From Rhizodiscina lignyota (Eukaryota; Ascomycota; Dothideomycetes; Aulographales; Rhizodiscinaceae), in NCBI GenBank assembly GCA_010015805.1, contig ML978122.1, forward strand, positions 1,026,453-1,090,452: 64,000 bases of DNA. Direction: 5' to 3'. Below the pieces are notes generated by a model. It searched no databases. It saw only the letters and a list, made by a program, of their open reading frames with translations, and had not been told where the DNA came from. How positions within the stretch are numbered: the stretch's first letter is position 1; each line of letters starts with the position of its first letter. The position numbers were made by a program, and so were the translations under genes. Positions 12,375 through 21,367 of this stretch are shown here, piece by piece.

Positions 12375-13469
12375 ATGGCAGCTATGCGAATTGCGATTGC
12401 CGGCACAAACTCTCTGGCCGTGCTAATCGCCTACTACATTCAGCAGGAGACAAACTATCACTTTGTCTTGTTATCTCGATCCGTGAGTCCATGGAACTGA
12501 GGGATCAATTGAGATCTCATCCCGCTTTGCATGACTCAGAAGGAGAGAAGCTTATACTCATACTTACTGCTTGCAGGAACGTCCTACACTCGAGGCTCGA
12601 GACTTCCCGGTCCTGGTCGTGGACTACGATGACACATCGACTTTGCAACACGCTCTACTTGGTGTGGACGTTGTGATTTCCACAGTCACAGGAAATCCCC
12701 AGGTCGCTCTCATACACGCTGCAGCGGCGAATCGAGTGTCTCGTTTTGCGCCAGCCGAATTTGGCTCTACTCCAAACACATCGTCGGAGCCAGAGAACGA
12801 TCCATTGGACCGCGGCAGATCGCTTGCCGTTGCGTTGCTGGAGCACTACAAAACGACACAGGGAATGGAGTATACCCTATTCATCTGCGGGATCCTCTAC
12901 GAACGCTTCGCGCCCGGTGGCCTCTACCAACAGGCCTTAAGTCTAACTACTCCGGCGGCTGGCGAAGGCGACTATATTCTTAACGTCAGGAACATGACTG
13001 CGGAGGCTCCGATCTGGGATGACGACGAAGATCTGGTGTCCCTTTGCCTAACCTCTGCTCAAGATGTGGCGAGGTTTGTGGTTGAAGCACTCGAGATGCG
13101 GCAATGGCCAACGACTTTGTCAATGGTCGGCGAGAGAATGAGCGTACAGTCGCTTGTTGCTCTGGTTGAGGAGGTCAGAGGTAAGCCGTGTTGGCAATCC
13201 CAACAATCCCCAAGCATTATGCTCATTACTTGTCTGCAGGCACACAAATGCAGTCATACATCAGTCACAACATGGCCTCCTTGCAGTCCGAGTATGTGCT
13301 CGCTGCGTCGATGGAGGATTCGGCTCGCCAAATGAGAGCCGTGAACCACATTGCTACTGCCATGGGGAGATTCGACTTTAGAGAGCCAGCTTTGAACAGG
13401 CGGTTCCGCAATATTCAACCAGTGAGGCTGAGAGACTGGTTGATACGGACCTGGGGAAGCAGCACATAG
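12375..13469 (+). CDS. NmrA-like / isoflavone-reductase-like NAD(P)-binding protein
   Basis: Atypical short-chain dehydrogenase of the NmrA/isoflavone-reductase group. Three exons: 12375-12482, 12577-13180 and 13240-13469; introns of 94 and 59 nt have GTGAGT...CAG and GTAAGC...CAG ends. The protein is 313 residues. A second ATG at 12384 (MRIAIAGTNSLAVLIAYYI) may be the real start, since it fits the family N-terminus. Family features: a beta-alpha-beta start, VDVVISTVTG, RFAPAEFG (characteristic of fungal members) and a C-terminal ADP-ribosyl-type fold. The dinucleotide-binding Gly motif is degenerate: only the first Gly of GxxGxxG is kept (G-T-N-S-L-A-V), so cofactor binding may be lost or altered. 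The role could be redox sensing or a reductase step; substrate unknown. Confidence 0.8.
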
Positions 13470-13816
13470 TGGTGCCACCACATGCGCAGAGGTACGATAT
13501 GGATTGCTTTGGAGGAATGCGTTGGCCAGATTGCCTTTACATACACCATTCTTTTTGTAGGATATTGCTTTGCAGATTAGCTTCAAATGCGACACTCCTT
13601 TCCATCTTTACTATATCAACCAATCAGATGCCTCCCTTCTCCGCGGGCTAAATTGCCAGGAGTACCTCAGCCCTATGGCTTGGCATTGAATGTCGAAAAG
13701 TGTCCTGTAACTTTCGCGACTAAGCATCGCATCCACCTCCGCTCGTTAATTTCCCGACCTTTGTTCTTTTAGATGATACCAAAGGCCGGCAGTGTCTTTG
13801 GCGACACAGTTTCGCA
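13470..13816. other. Short intergenic region before erv41
   Basis: 347 nt between two plus-strand genes; it should contain the NmrA-like terminator and the erv41 promoter. No other feature seen. Confidence 0.4.
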
Positions 13817-15200
13817 ATGAATGGTTTTGCGGACCATGGCCTAAGCGAGGCCGATTTTGGGCAAAAGGGCATCTCCGTTGTATGTTGCTAAATGACGCCT
13901 CTTGGAGAACATAATTACTGACAACTGCTTTAGGCTTCTTTCGACGCCTTCCGTATGTATATTTCGTCTTCGCAAAGAGTCCCTACTTCTTCAATTGTGG
14001 ATATGGGATCGGCCAAACATTGTGCTGACATCCCCTCCAGCAAAGACAAAGCCGACCTATCTCACGAAATCGCGAAGCGGCGGAGCATGGACACTACTAC
14101 TTCTGGTAACAAGTGTATCACTTCTCATATCTGAGACTGGACGATGGTGGGCGGGGACGACACATCACAGCTTCAGCGTCGAGAAGGGCGTATCGCACAC
14201 CCTTCAGATGAACCTCGATGTCGTAGTCACAATGCAATGCAGCGACCTGCACATCAACGTACAAGATGCTGCGGGCGATCGCTTGCTAGCGTCGGAGGTG
14301 CTGAAGAAGGACCCGACGACATGGGAGACGTGGCATCAGAAGAAGGACGTGCACAAGCTGTCAGGCGCCGCGGGGGACGATATGCGCTTTGGAAAGGGTA
14401 ACGAGGAGGATGTACACGACTATCTGAGCGCGACAAGGGGGAGGAAGAGGTTTGCAAAAACACCGAGAATAAAGAGGCACCAGCAGGCGGATGCTTGTAG
14501 GATATACGGGAGCCTGGAAGGGAACAAGGTCCAGGGAGACTTTCACATCACGGCGCGAGGACATGGGTATATGGAGTTTGGAGAGCATCTGGCGCACGAC
14601 AGTAAGTGCTGCCAACTTAATCTAATCCACGTGCAACATTGAACAGAAGGCTAACGAGACATTGCAGCTTTCAACTTTACCCATCAAATCAACGAACTTT
14701 CCTTCGGCCCCTACTACCCATCGCTCACGAACCCGCTCGACAACACAATCGCCTACACCGCCTCACACTTCTACAAGTTCCAATACTATCTCTCCATCGT
14801 GCCGACCATCTACACCGAGGACCCAGGCTTCGTCCGCAACCCCGACCACATCCCCTCCGACCCTCCATCCCTCTCCAACGCACTCTCCCGCAATCCTAAG
14901 ACCATCTGGACGAACCAGTACGCCGTGACGGAGCAGAGCCATTTGGTTGGCGAGGTGAACGTCCCGGGCATCTTTGTCAAATATGACATCGAGCCGATAC
15001 TGCTGCTCGTAAGCGAGGAGATGGGCAGCGGGATTGCGCTCTTGATCAGGTTGGTGAACGTCATTGCGGGTGTCCTGGTTGCGGGTGGTTGGTGCTATCA
15101 GCTCAGCGAATGGGCGACAGACGTGTGGGGAAGAAGAAGCGCGAGGAAGAGGGCGAGTTTGGGCATGTTGCATGGTGGAGATGATAAAGACGATGAGTAG
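13817..15200 (+). CDS. erv41: COPII vesicle protein Erv41 (ERGIC-2-like)
   Basis: ER-Golgi cargo-cycling membrane protein that works as a complex with Erv46 in COPII and COPI vesicles. Four exons: 13817-13879, 13934-13952, 14041-14601 and 14668-15200; 391 residues. The second exon is only 19 nt, yet it is needed to give SFDAFPKTKPTYLTKSRSGG, the usual Erv41/Erv46 N-terminal signature. Branch points such as GCTAACG precede the acceptors. Transmembrane segments: WTLLLLVTSVSLLIS near residue 45 and GIALLIRLVNVIAGVLVAGG near residue 345, with a large lumenal domain between. That domain contains the conserved GDFHI and NFTHQINELSFG blocks and VPGIFVKYDIEPI just before TM2. The C-terminus is short and cytosolic. 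Confidence 0.93.
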
Positions 15201-15808
15201 GATCTTCGAGGAACAGTTGCATTGGCATGGCGTTTGGATGGGTGCTTGTAAATGATGTATGCTCCGGAATAAGGATACTGGAAGGCACTTCCAGTCAGCT
15301 TTGATTCAAACTTGATACATATCTACATTGACAGATCACAGTGCTCTAATGGAAGCTATGAGTCGTGGGACCAGACGAATAAGAAGAGACTACTGGAGAG
15401 ACAGAGCTAGTCCTCTTTCAGAGTGGCCTCTTCTACTCCGTAGTCTCTTTAACGGAAGACGAATGACGAGGCCTCAAGCTCTCCCCTCACCAAATCCATG
15501 TTGCATATGATGGGGTCCAACGCATATTAGACGTAAATCAGCCTCGTGGCTGCATTTATGTTCTTTATCAGGCTTATGATTGCCTGTCCCTTATGCGCGG
15601 TGATGAAAATTGCTGCCCGCCAATGCATTCGATTGAAGGCAGGATGTGGATAAGGCAAACGATTCCACTCAAGAACAAGGCTGAACATGGCGTAATGAAA
15701 TTACCTACTCTATCCTTGCCCTGATCTTCATTTCTGTCCGAATATTTTCTCAATGCATGCCCGCTTTTTTTTGGGGCAGTTTTCAATCCTCTTCCTTCCT
15801 TATCCAGA
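15201..15808. promoter_or_regulatory. Upstream region of the MARVEL gene with shared motifs
   Basis: 608 nt between erv41 and the MARVEL-protein gene. It contains CAGCCTCGT at 15539-15547 and TAAGGCAA (reverse of TTGCCTTA) at 15651-15658, the latter about 150 nt upstream of the ATG. The same two words recur upstream of the next three genes (see 18026-18536 and 20773-21367). A regulatory role is inference from repetition. Confidence 0.5.
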
Positions 15809-16522
15809 ATGTTCTCAAAGACGATATCGGTTCTTGTACGTGCCCTCCAAGCCTTGTGGGCTATTTGTGTGCTTGCACTCTCGTGCAATATAATCGCGAA
15901 ATCTTTTTGGAATGAAGTCCCAAGGGAGGCAGGGAATGCTGCCGAAGTTAATTACTGCGTGTTCGTCGGAATCTTTACCATGCTGTCGTGGTTTTTCCTC
16001 TTCTATGAAGCCTTCGCCGATCTACGAGGCCGGTACGACGACATGAAGCTGGTCACACTGGCTATCGACGCCTTGAACACTATATTCTTCTTCTGTGGAG
16101 CTGTGGCTTTGAGCGCCGCTCTTGGAGTGCACAGCTGCGAGAATAGTGAATATACCGATAACAATCCGATCACAAAAACCTCCGACGACACCAACACTCG
16201 GTGTCGCGAGGCTCAGGCTACGACTGCCTTCCTTTGGCTCGGCTTCCTCACGTTTGCTTTTACGACGGCGATGTCAGCGCTCTACTGGCTTGACCCTGAA
16301 CTTGTTCTGCATCGCGAGCACCGACCCGATCCGGAATCTCAAGGCGCTCCACCGATGGCTGCTTCAGAGCCTCGTTTCGACCGCCGTCGTAATAGTACCG
16401 GGACAGATGATGACATTTCAGGAGCACCAGAGACCGTCGGCGATGACGAAAGTCTACCCAGGCTGCATAAGAAGTCGAAGGACATGATCACTGGCACGCA
16501 AGGCGGATGGATTGCAGGATGA
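15809..16522 (+). CDS. MARVEL-domain-like four-helix membrane protein
   Basis: Single exon, 237 residues. Four hydrophobic helices are visible: about residues 12-30 (ALQALWAICVLALSCNIIA), 47-67 (YCVFVGIFTMLSWFFLFYEAF), 79-103 (LVTLAIDALNTIFFFCGAVALSAAL) and 135-156 (AFLWLGFLTFAFTTAMSALYW). A charged, Ser/Asp-rich cytosolic tail follows. The topology and helix spacing match fungal MARVEL proteins of the Nce102/eisosome-associated type, implicated in plasma-membrane domain organisation. An extracellular-side loop between helices 3 and 4 carries two Cys (C111 and C130 approximately). It is convergent with the GTPase gene, only 116 nt from its stop, and its promoter shares two motifs with the GTPase, coiled-coil and Hsp70-like genes. 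The fold is likely; the specific role is not known. Confidence 0.82.
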   Translation: MFSKTISVLVRALQALWAICVLALSCNIIAKSFWNEVPREAGNAAEVNYCVFVGIFTMLSWFFLFYEAFADLRGRYDDMKLVTLAIDALNTIFFFCGAVALSAALGVHSCENSEYTDNNPITKTSDDTNTRCREAQATTAFLWLGFLTFAFTTAMSALYWLDPELVLHREHRPDPESQGAPPMAASEPRFDRRRNSTGTDDDISGAPETVGDDESLPRLHKKSKDMITGTQGGWIAG

Positions 16523-16638
16523 TGATGTGAAGGCTCCTTGTAGTCTTAAGATGGAGAACAAATTGATATTTTGCAGTGTTAGATTGAGCAAGAAGAGGCT
16601 ATGTTCTATGTCGAAGAGCATATTCGCGATTTCTTAAA

Positions 16639-18025
16639 CTACAGCGCAGTCATGCTTAAGCTTTTGTTTTCATCGTCCCCGAAGACAGGTAGATGTATCG
16701 GAAATCCCAACAAAGTCATTGTTCCGACCGGTAATGCAACTTTCAAGCTCGACAGCAGAATCTTCACAAGTTTCTTGCTTTGTAGCTTGTTGCGCTGCTT
16801 CTTCGCTTCTTGAATCTTCAGTTCAACAACGATTCGCTCCTCTGGCTTGATTTTGCTCTCGTTCGCCCTCATAATTGATACGACCCAATCCAAGTCTGGT
16901 TCTTGTGTCGTTGTTGCTGCCTTTGAATTGCTGCTGCTACTGCTTAGAAGGCGTCCATGTATGATTTGTAGAGTGCCGGGTCGTGGAGTAATAGAAGGTG
17001 GCGCTGCGTCCCTTAAAGACCTGTCCGACATGCGAGTCTCGAGGCCCCTGATTCTGCTTGAAAGTTTGTTCTCCATATGTCGCCAGTCTGCGCGTCGTTC
17101 GGCCTTGAGCTGCTCCTGCTGCCGGTGGACCCTCTCCAACTCGTCTTCCATCTTACGCCGCTGCTCACTGAGGATCTCCTGCAGCTCATCATCACGATCC
17201 CTTAAAGCCTGTTCCATCTCCTTCTGTATCTTCTCGTTCTCCTTCTTGTACTTCTCTTCGAGGCGGAGGAGCTCCTCATTGACCACGCGACCCGCAGAAG
17301 TATCCACTAGTGTCTTCTGTTCTTCGACGAGTTCGCGCTGGATATTCAGCGTCACTGAGTTTTTCTTAACGAGGCTCGCGACGATCTTCAGCGCGGACGT
17401 GCGATCTGTGAATCGGTCAATTCGTGACCCTCGGCGAATCATCCTGCCCCAGAAATCCGGGTCTGTCCTCAGTTCTTTCTCACGGCTCTCCCCCATCGCC
17501 TTCTCAACGCTATCCCAGAAGGAAGTTACAAGGATAACGTTTTTTAAAGGCTCCTCGCCACAAATTTCACGGAACATTCGAAGATTTCGAATGGCAGAGC
17601 CTTCCATTCGTTCGTTGTGGATGTTATGCATGTAGATTATACCGTTTAGTCTCGTCTTGTTTTCGTACGACTCTCGGAGCCACTTTGCAATGTCCGCAAG
17701 GACATCTGCCTCGCTTCGATAAGTATCATTAAATCCAGGTGAGTCTACAAGTACGATGTTGTAACCATTATGGTGAAAGGAGTAACCTTTCAGCTCAGAG
17801 GTACCTCCAGCGCAATTAGTTTTGCCACCAGATCGGATGTTATCACTTACAGGATTTGAGCGTATGTCCGATACTGATGGTTTCATCACCGCTCGCTGTA
17901 CGAATAAAAGTACTCTTTCCAGAGCCTGTTACTCCCATGACCGCGATGAAAGCCCATGGTGCCCGTGGATCAATATCCGATGCCGGGCTCATGACGTCGT
18001 CCAATTGAAGGTTGGGATAGCTCAT
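16639..18025 (-). CDS. G-domain (AIG1/septin-like) GTPase with C-terminal coiled coil
   Basis: Two exons: 18025-17851 and 17804-16639. The 46-nt intron (17805-17850; GTAAGT...GAG with ACTAATT inside) splits the switch I codon, and joining gives GHTLKSCTSE, the expected signature. 446 residues. P-loop GVTGSGKST at 31-39, switch I Thr in TLKSCT near 55-60, Walker B/G3 DSPGFND at 79-85, and a G4-like VTSFWD replacing the canonical NKxD. Residues about 215-310 form a highly charged coiled coil. A hydrophobic stretch near the C-terminus (LLSSLKVALPVGTMTLLGFPIHLPVFG) could associate with membrane. This matches a large fungal family annotated only as 'G domain-containing protein', related to GIMAP/AIG1 and septin GTPases. 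Next upstream is a coiled-coil protein on the same strand, then an Hsp70-like gene. Biological role unknown. Confidence 0.88.
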
Positions 18026-18536
18026 AGCGATGGGGAAGAAGACGAGACTCGGCGGGCTTCACAGCCATCTCGGTCCATAAAATTTAGAGTAAGGCTGGAA
18101 GTCTTTGGAGGACCGGTTCGCAAAATTCAGCCTTGCTGCTGTTGCCTAATGGTGAGGCAAGATAAGGATTCGTCTAGCCTAAGGATTAGGATCGTAAGGC
18201 AAAGATTCAGGACATTATCGGGCCCTTGAAGACTGCATTAGCTATCGAGTGAAGGGAGAGAATATTTGGTGGCGCCAGCCTCGTTGCGAGCGTCCCTGCA
18301 GCAGCATGCATAAGTCAACAACAGCCTTTCGACACTGGTGCTTGGAAGAGGGGAAAGTTGCCTTAGCTCGACGAGGCTGAGGCCATTTTCATTTCAAGTT
18401 GTAGGATCCCACGACAGCCTCGTCCTAGAATGCCTGCCATCGAAGCCAATGACGCAGAAGGCACCTCAGTAAGGTATCTAAGCAGAAGTAAGGCAACAAA
18501 TCAGATGTGAGGATGTCAAACTCATTATTCATTCAG
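18026..18536. promoter_or_regulatory. Upstream region of the G-domain gene, dense in shared motifs
   Basis: 511 nt between the GTPase start (18025, minus) and the stop of the coiled-coil gene (18537, minus). It holds TTGCCTTA/TAAGGCAA at 18195-18202, 18358-18365 and 18489-18496, and CAGCCTCGT (either strand) at 18276-18284, 18371-18379 and 18415-18423. Near-matches lie at 18142-18149 (TTGCCTAA) and 18153-18160 (TGAGGCAA). One pair is only 5 nt apart (18358-18379). Flanking bases differ between copies, which argues for binding sites rather than a duplicated block. Function inferred. Confidence 0.55.
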
Positions 18537-20772
18537 TTACCCCATCCAAACGACTGCCTTCTTCCAAACCCTGCGTTTAGAAAAGTCTCGTCCTTCAGCG
18601 TCCCCCACGGCCACCACCGCCGGATGAACAACGAGCTGCACCTCCGCCCCGTCCAAACAATGCTCGTCTTCGCTGAGCTGCAGATTGTGCAACGCATGAT
18701 GCTGCAGAAATTCAGAATTGTATGAAAACCGTAGTGCGCTACCTTTCCTTGGCAAATCCTTCAGCTGGTGGCTGGTAACATGCTGTCTCTGAGTAGATAG
18801 CTTGAAGGCGAGTTCCGCAGCTCGCGTCATGAGCTCTACGAGGTCCACAAAGAACCTCTCCTCTACCTCTTTCTCAGGTACCAAGAATATACGTGCATCG
18901 CTAGAAAGGAACTGGCGCGCAAAGGCTACTGCCGCCGTGGAACGCGCGTTCTTGATGTTGCTCTTCATTTTACGGAGCCTAGATGATGCAACGTTGGGAG
19001 CAGATATTGGGTCCAAAGAGCGAACTGTCTGCACTCGCCACGCGTTGGCTGCTTCGTAGTCAACTGTGATTACCATCAGCTAAGGTCATTCAATATCAAA
19101 TTACACATCGCCTTTCATACTTTCGAGCATATCAATGTAGATATCGTAGAACGAAATCGCTGACTCTGACGGGAGCTCTTCGGATTCCGCTTGAGAGATG
19201 GTGTGTGTTGCGAAGAAAAAGGGATTATCGAATATATTTGTGTAGATTGCATTGCTTAGTGAGGCAAGCAGCAGGATTGATGGCCCCTTGGTACCGAGCT
19301 TCGCAGTTGCAAGTGTCGACGATTGGCCGTTATTAGATCCCGAGACTGGTTCAAGTACCCTCTCCAAGCTCTTCTGCTCATCCGAAGATAGCGCCAGTGA
19401 ATCAATCGCCTCAGTTTTCGCGTATCCCTTGCTCCAAGAGAGCATGCTTTGCCAAATATTGTCTAGTTTCCGTTGGATATCTGCATCTGCTTCCGGCATC
19501 CATTCTGGGTCTTCAGGAAACTGTAAGCTTGGCTCCTGTACCTCGTTTGCGGCTTGGATATCGATTGCAATATTCGGCCGGAGAGCAGCACCCTCAACTG
19601 CAGATTCTAGACGATAGACTTCTTCTTTGTGTTCCTGGAGTTGCTCCTTAAGGATCTGGATCATTTTCCGCGCGTCCCCGAGGTCACGCTCAAGGCCTTT
19701 AGCTTCTTCCTTCTTGCGCACCAGGTCTGAACTCAGCCTCTGTTCGTTTTTCTGGCTTGAAGACAGCTGCCCAGAAACTTTCTCGACCCGCACTTTCTGT
19801 ATTTTCACCTCACTTTGTACAAGATGAAGGTCTTTGACCTGCTGTTCTAGTGCATGGATCTTATCCTTCGAAGATCGCCCCTTCTTGTCATATTTGTCGT
19901 ACTCGCCTTTCCAATGTTGCGCACGCCTCTGATAGAAATCTCGGTCGATTCGCATTTTCCTCAGCTCTTCGTTCAGCCGGCTGATTTCTCCTTTGGATGT
20001 CTGAGTGTCAGTTTTCCACTCAAAAGCTGTGCCGCGAGCCCGTCCCAATTCGGTCGAGAGATGCTGAATTTGATCAGTTTGCCGCCGCCATTCGTCTTGG
20101 AGGCCATTGACAGTGCCCGCCAGCATCCCGTTCTCATCGTCGCGAGCTCCAGCCTGATGCTCTAGCGTTTTAACCTGATATGAAAGTTGTTCCACAAGTT
20201 GGAAGTGAGCGTGAGCAGCGGCTACCGTTGCAGGATCGACGCTCAACTTTTGGTTGTTGATCGAGTGGTTGGGAGTGGATATTTCCATTCCGGTTGCCGC
20301 GCTGTCTGCCGCAGCAAGTTCACTGCTCGAAGCTTGTTGGTTGACCCATGACCCCTGTGGCGGTTGCGTGTCAGTCCGTGCCTGATAATCTATCGATGTC
20401 TGTTGCGGAAGCTGAGATATCATCCCTGGCAGTTGGGCACCTCTGTTAGTGGACTTGCGAACAAGATACATCCTCTGACTGGACTTTTTGGAGGTGTCGG
20501 GTGCGGGTGGCTTCTGAATATCAGCACTTGAAGAGCAAGGGAGCTAGATTAAATTACACGCAAAGAATAGTCGCCAGTCTCGTTTGTCGGGAACTTCACA
20601 CGGTTCAGTCAATGACAATAGCAATGATGTTCGAAAGCTGATGGGCTCTTACCACATGTCGACGTTGCATGTCCTCCCTATCTTCCTCTACGTGCGCGTT
20701 GACGGACTGGCTTTGGCCTCGTTGCTCGGTGAGCGACTTGAAGCCCCCTTTGATTTTGTCGAATGTAGACAT
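18537..20772 (-). CDS. Long coiled-coil protein with conserved C-terminal domain, function unknown
   Basis: Three exons: 20772-20653, 20513-19121 and 19063-18537; introns of 139 and 57 nt (GTAAGA...CAG and GTATGA...CAG). 679 residues. The second splice joins ...FYDIYIDMLE to IDYEAANAWRVQTVRSLDP, removing an in-frame stop. The N-terminus (MSTFDKIKGGFKSLTEQRGQ) is followed by a Ser/Gln-rich disordered part to about residue 140. A long coiled coil covers roughly 150-340. The C-terminal about 270 residues are more globular, with ANAWR and a terminal VxLVVHPAVVAVGDAEGRDF...KKAVVW block that I recognise as recurrent in uncharacterised fungal proteins but cannot name. It is divergent from the Hsp70-like gene, sharing a 595-nt promoter, and upstream of the G-domain gene. 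Probably a scaffold or partner; inference only. Confidence 0.8.
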
Positions 20773-21367
20773 TGCTTAAAGATCAAGAATCGATGTGGAT
20801 GGTATGTTCGAGCGATGTCTGTGCATGGGAAGTTGAGATATTGTGCTCAGCCATATCCCTCCAAGTCGGGAGCGTAGCCTCGCCCTTCATGCAAGTTTGC
20901 CTTAATCACAAGGCTGACCAAATAGCTGCACCCGATTAATTGAACTGCTGTAGTAAGAATAAGTCTTGCTCTTCAGCACGAGCGAGAGCATCTCTGAAAG
21001 CTCGATTAAATAGACAGGAGAGCGTATTTATCGAAAACACTCAGCTTTAGGATGTATAACCTATATTAGTTAATAAGGATATACATCATCGCGGTTCGAC
21101 ATGTTGCAGCCACGACTCAACTATTTTGTGGCCCACTTGCCTTAGTCTGCCTGACTGATCCATGTACACCTCCACGGCGCTAAGGAGAAAGGTTGGGTTG
21201 CCTGATGTATTTCGCAAGGCTGTCCTTGGCAAATGCGCGCGGTTGAAGCGGCCTCAGCCTCGTGAGGGGTTAGTTCAACCCAGAGCTACCAGTCGCTCAA
21301 GGTATCTTACATCTTTCCACCTTCCCTTTCGATGAATTCTCTGATATGATACTAATGTCGGCGCCCG
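20773..21367. promoter_or_regulatory. Bidirectional promoter between coiled-coil and Hsp70-like genes
   Basis: 595 nt separating two divergent start codons. TTGCCTTA occurs at 20897-20904 and 21137-21144, and CAGCCTCGT at 21255-21263, with a partial AGCCTCG at 20877-20883. The same words are found upstream of the MARVEL and GTPase genes. Co-regulation is inferred from sequence only. Confidence 0.55.

Noticed and set aside
10373-12426. Frames of 150-170 codons at 10373-10858, 10707-11159 and 11908-12426
   Set aside because: Mutually overlapping or antisense, low-complexity, no conserved motif.
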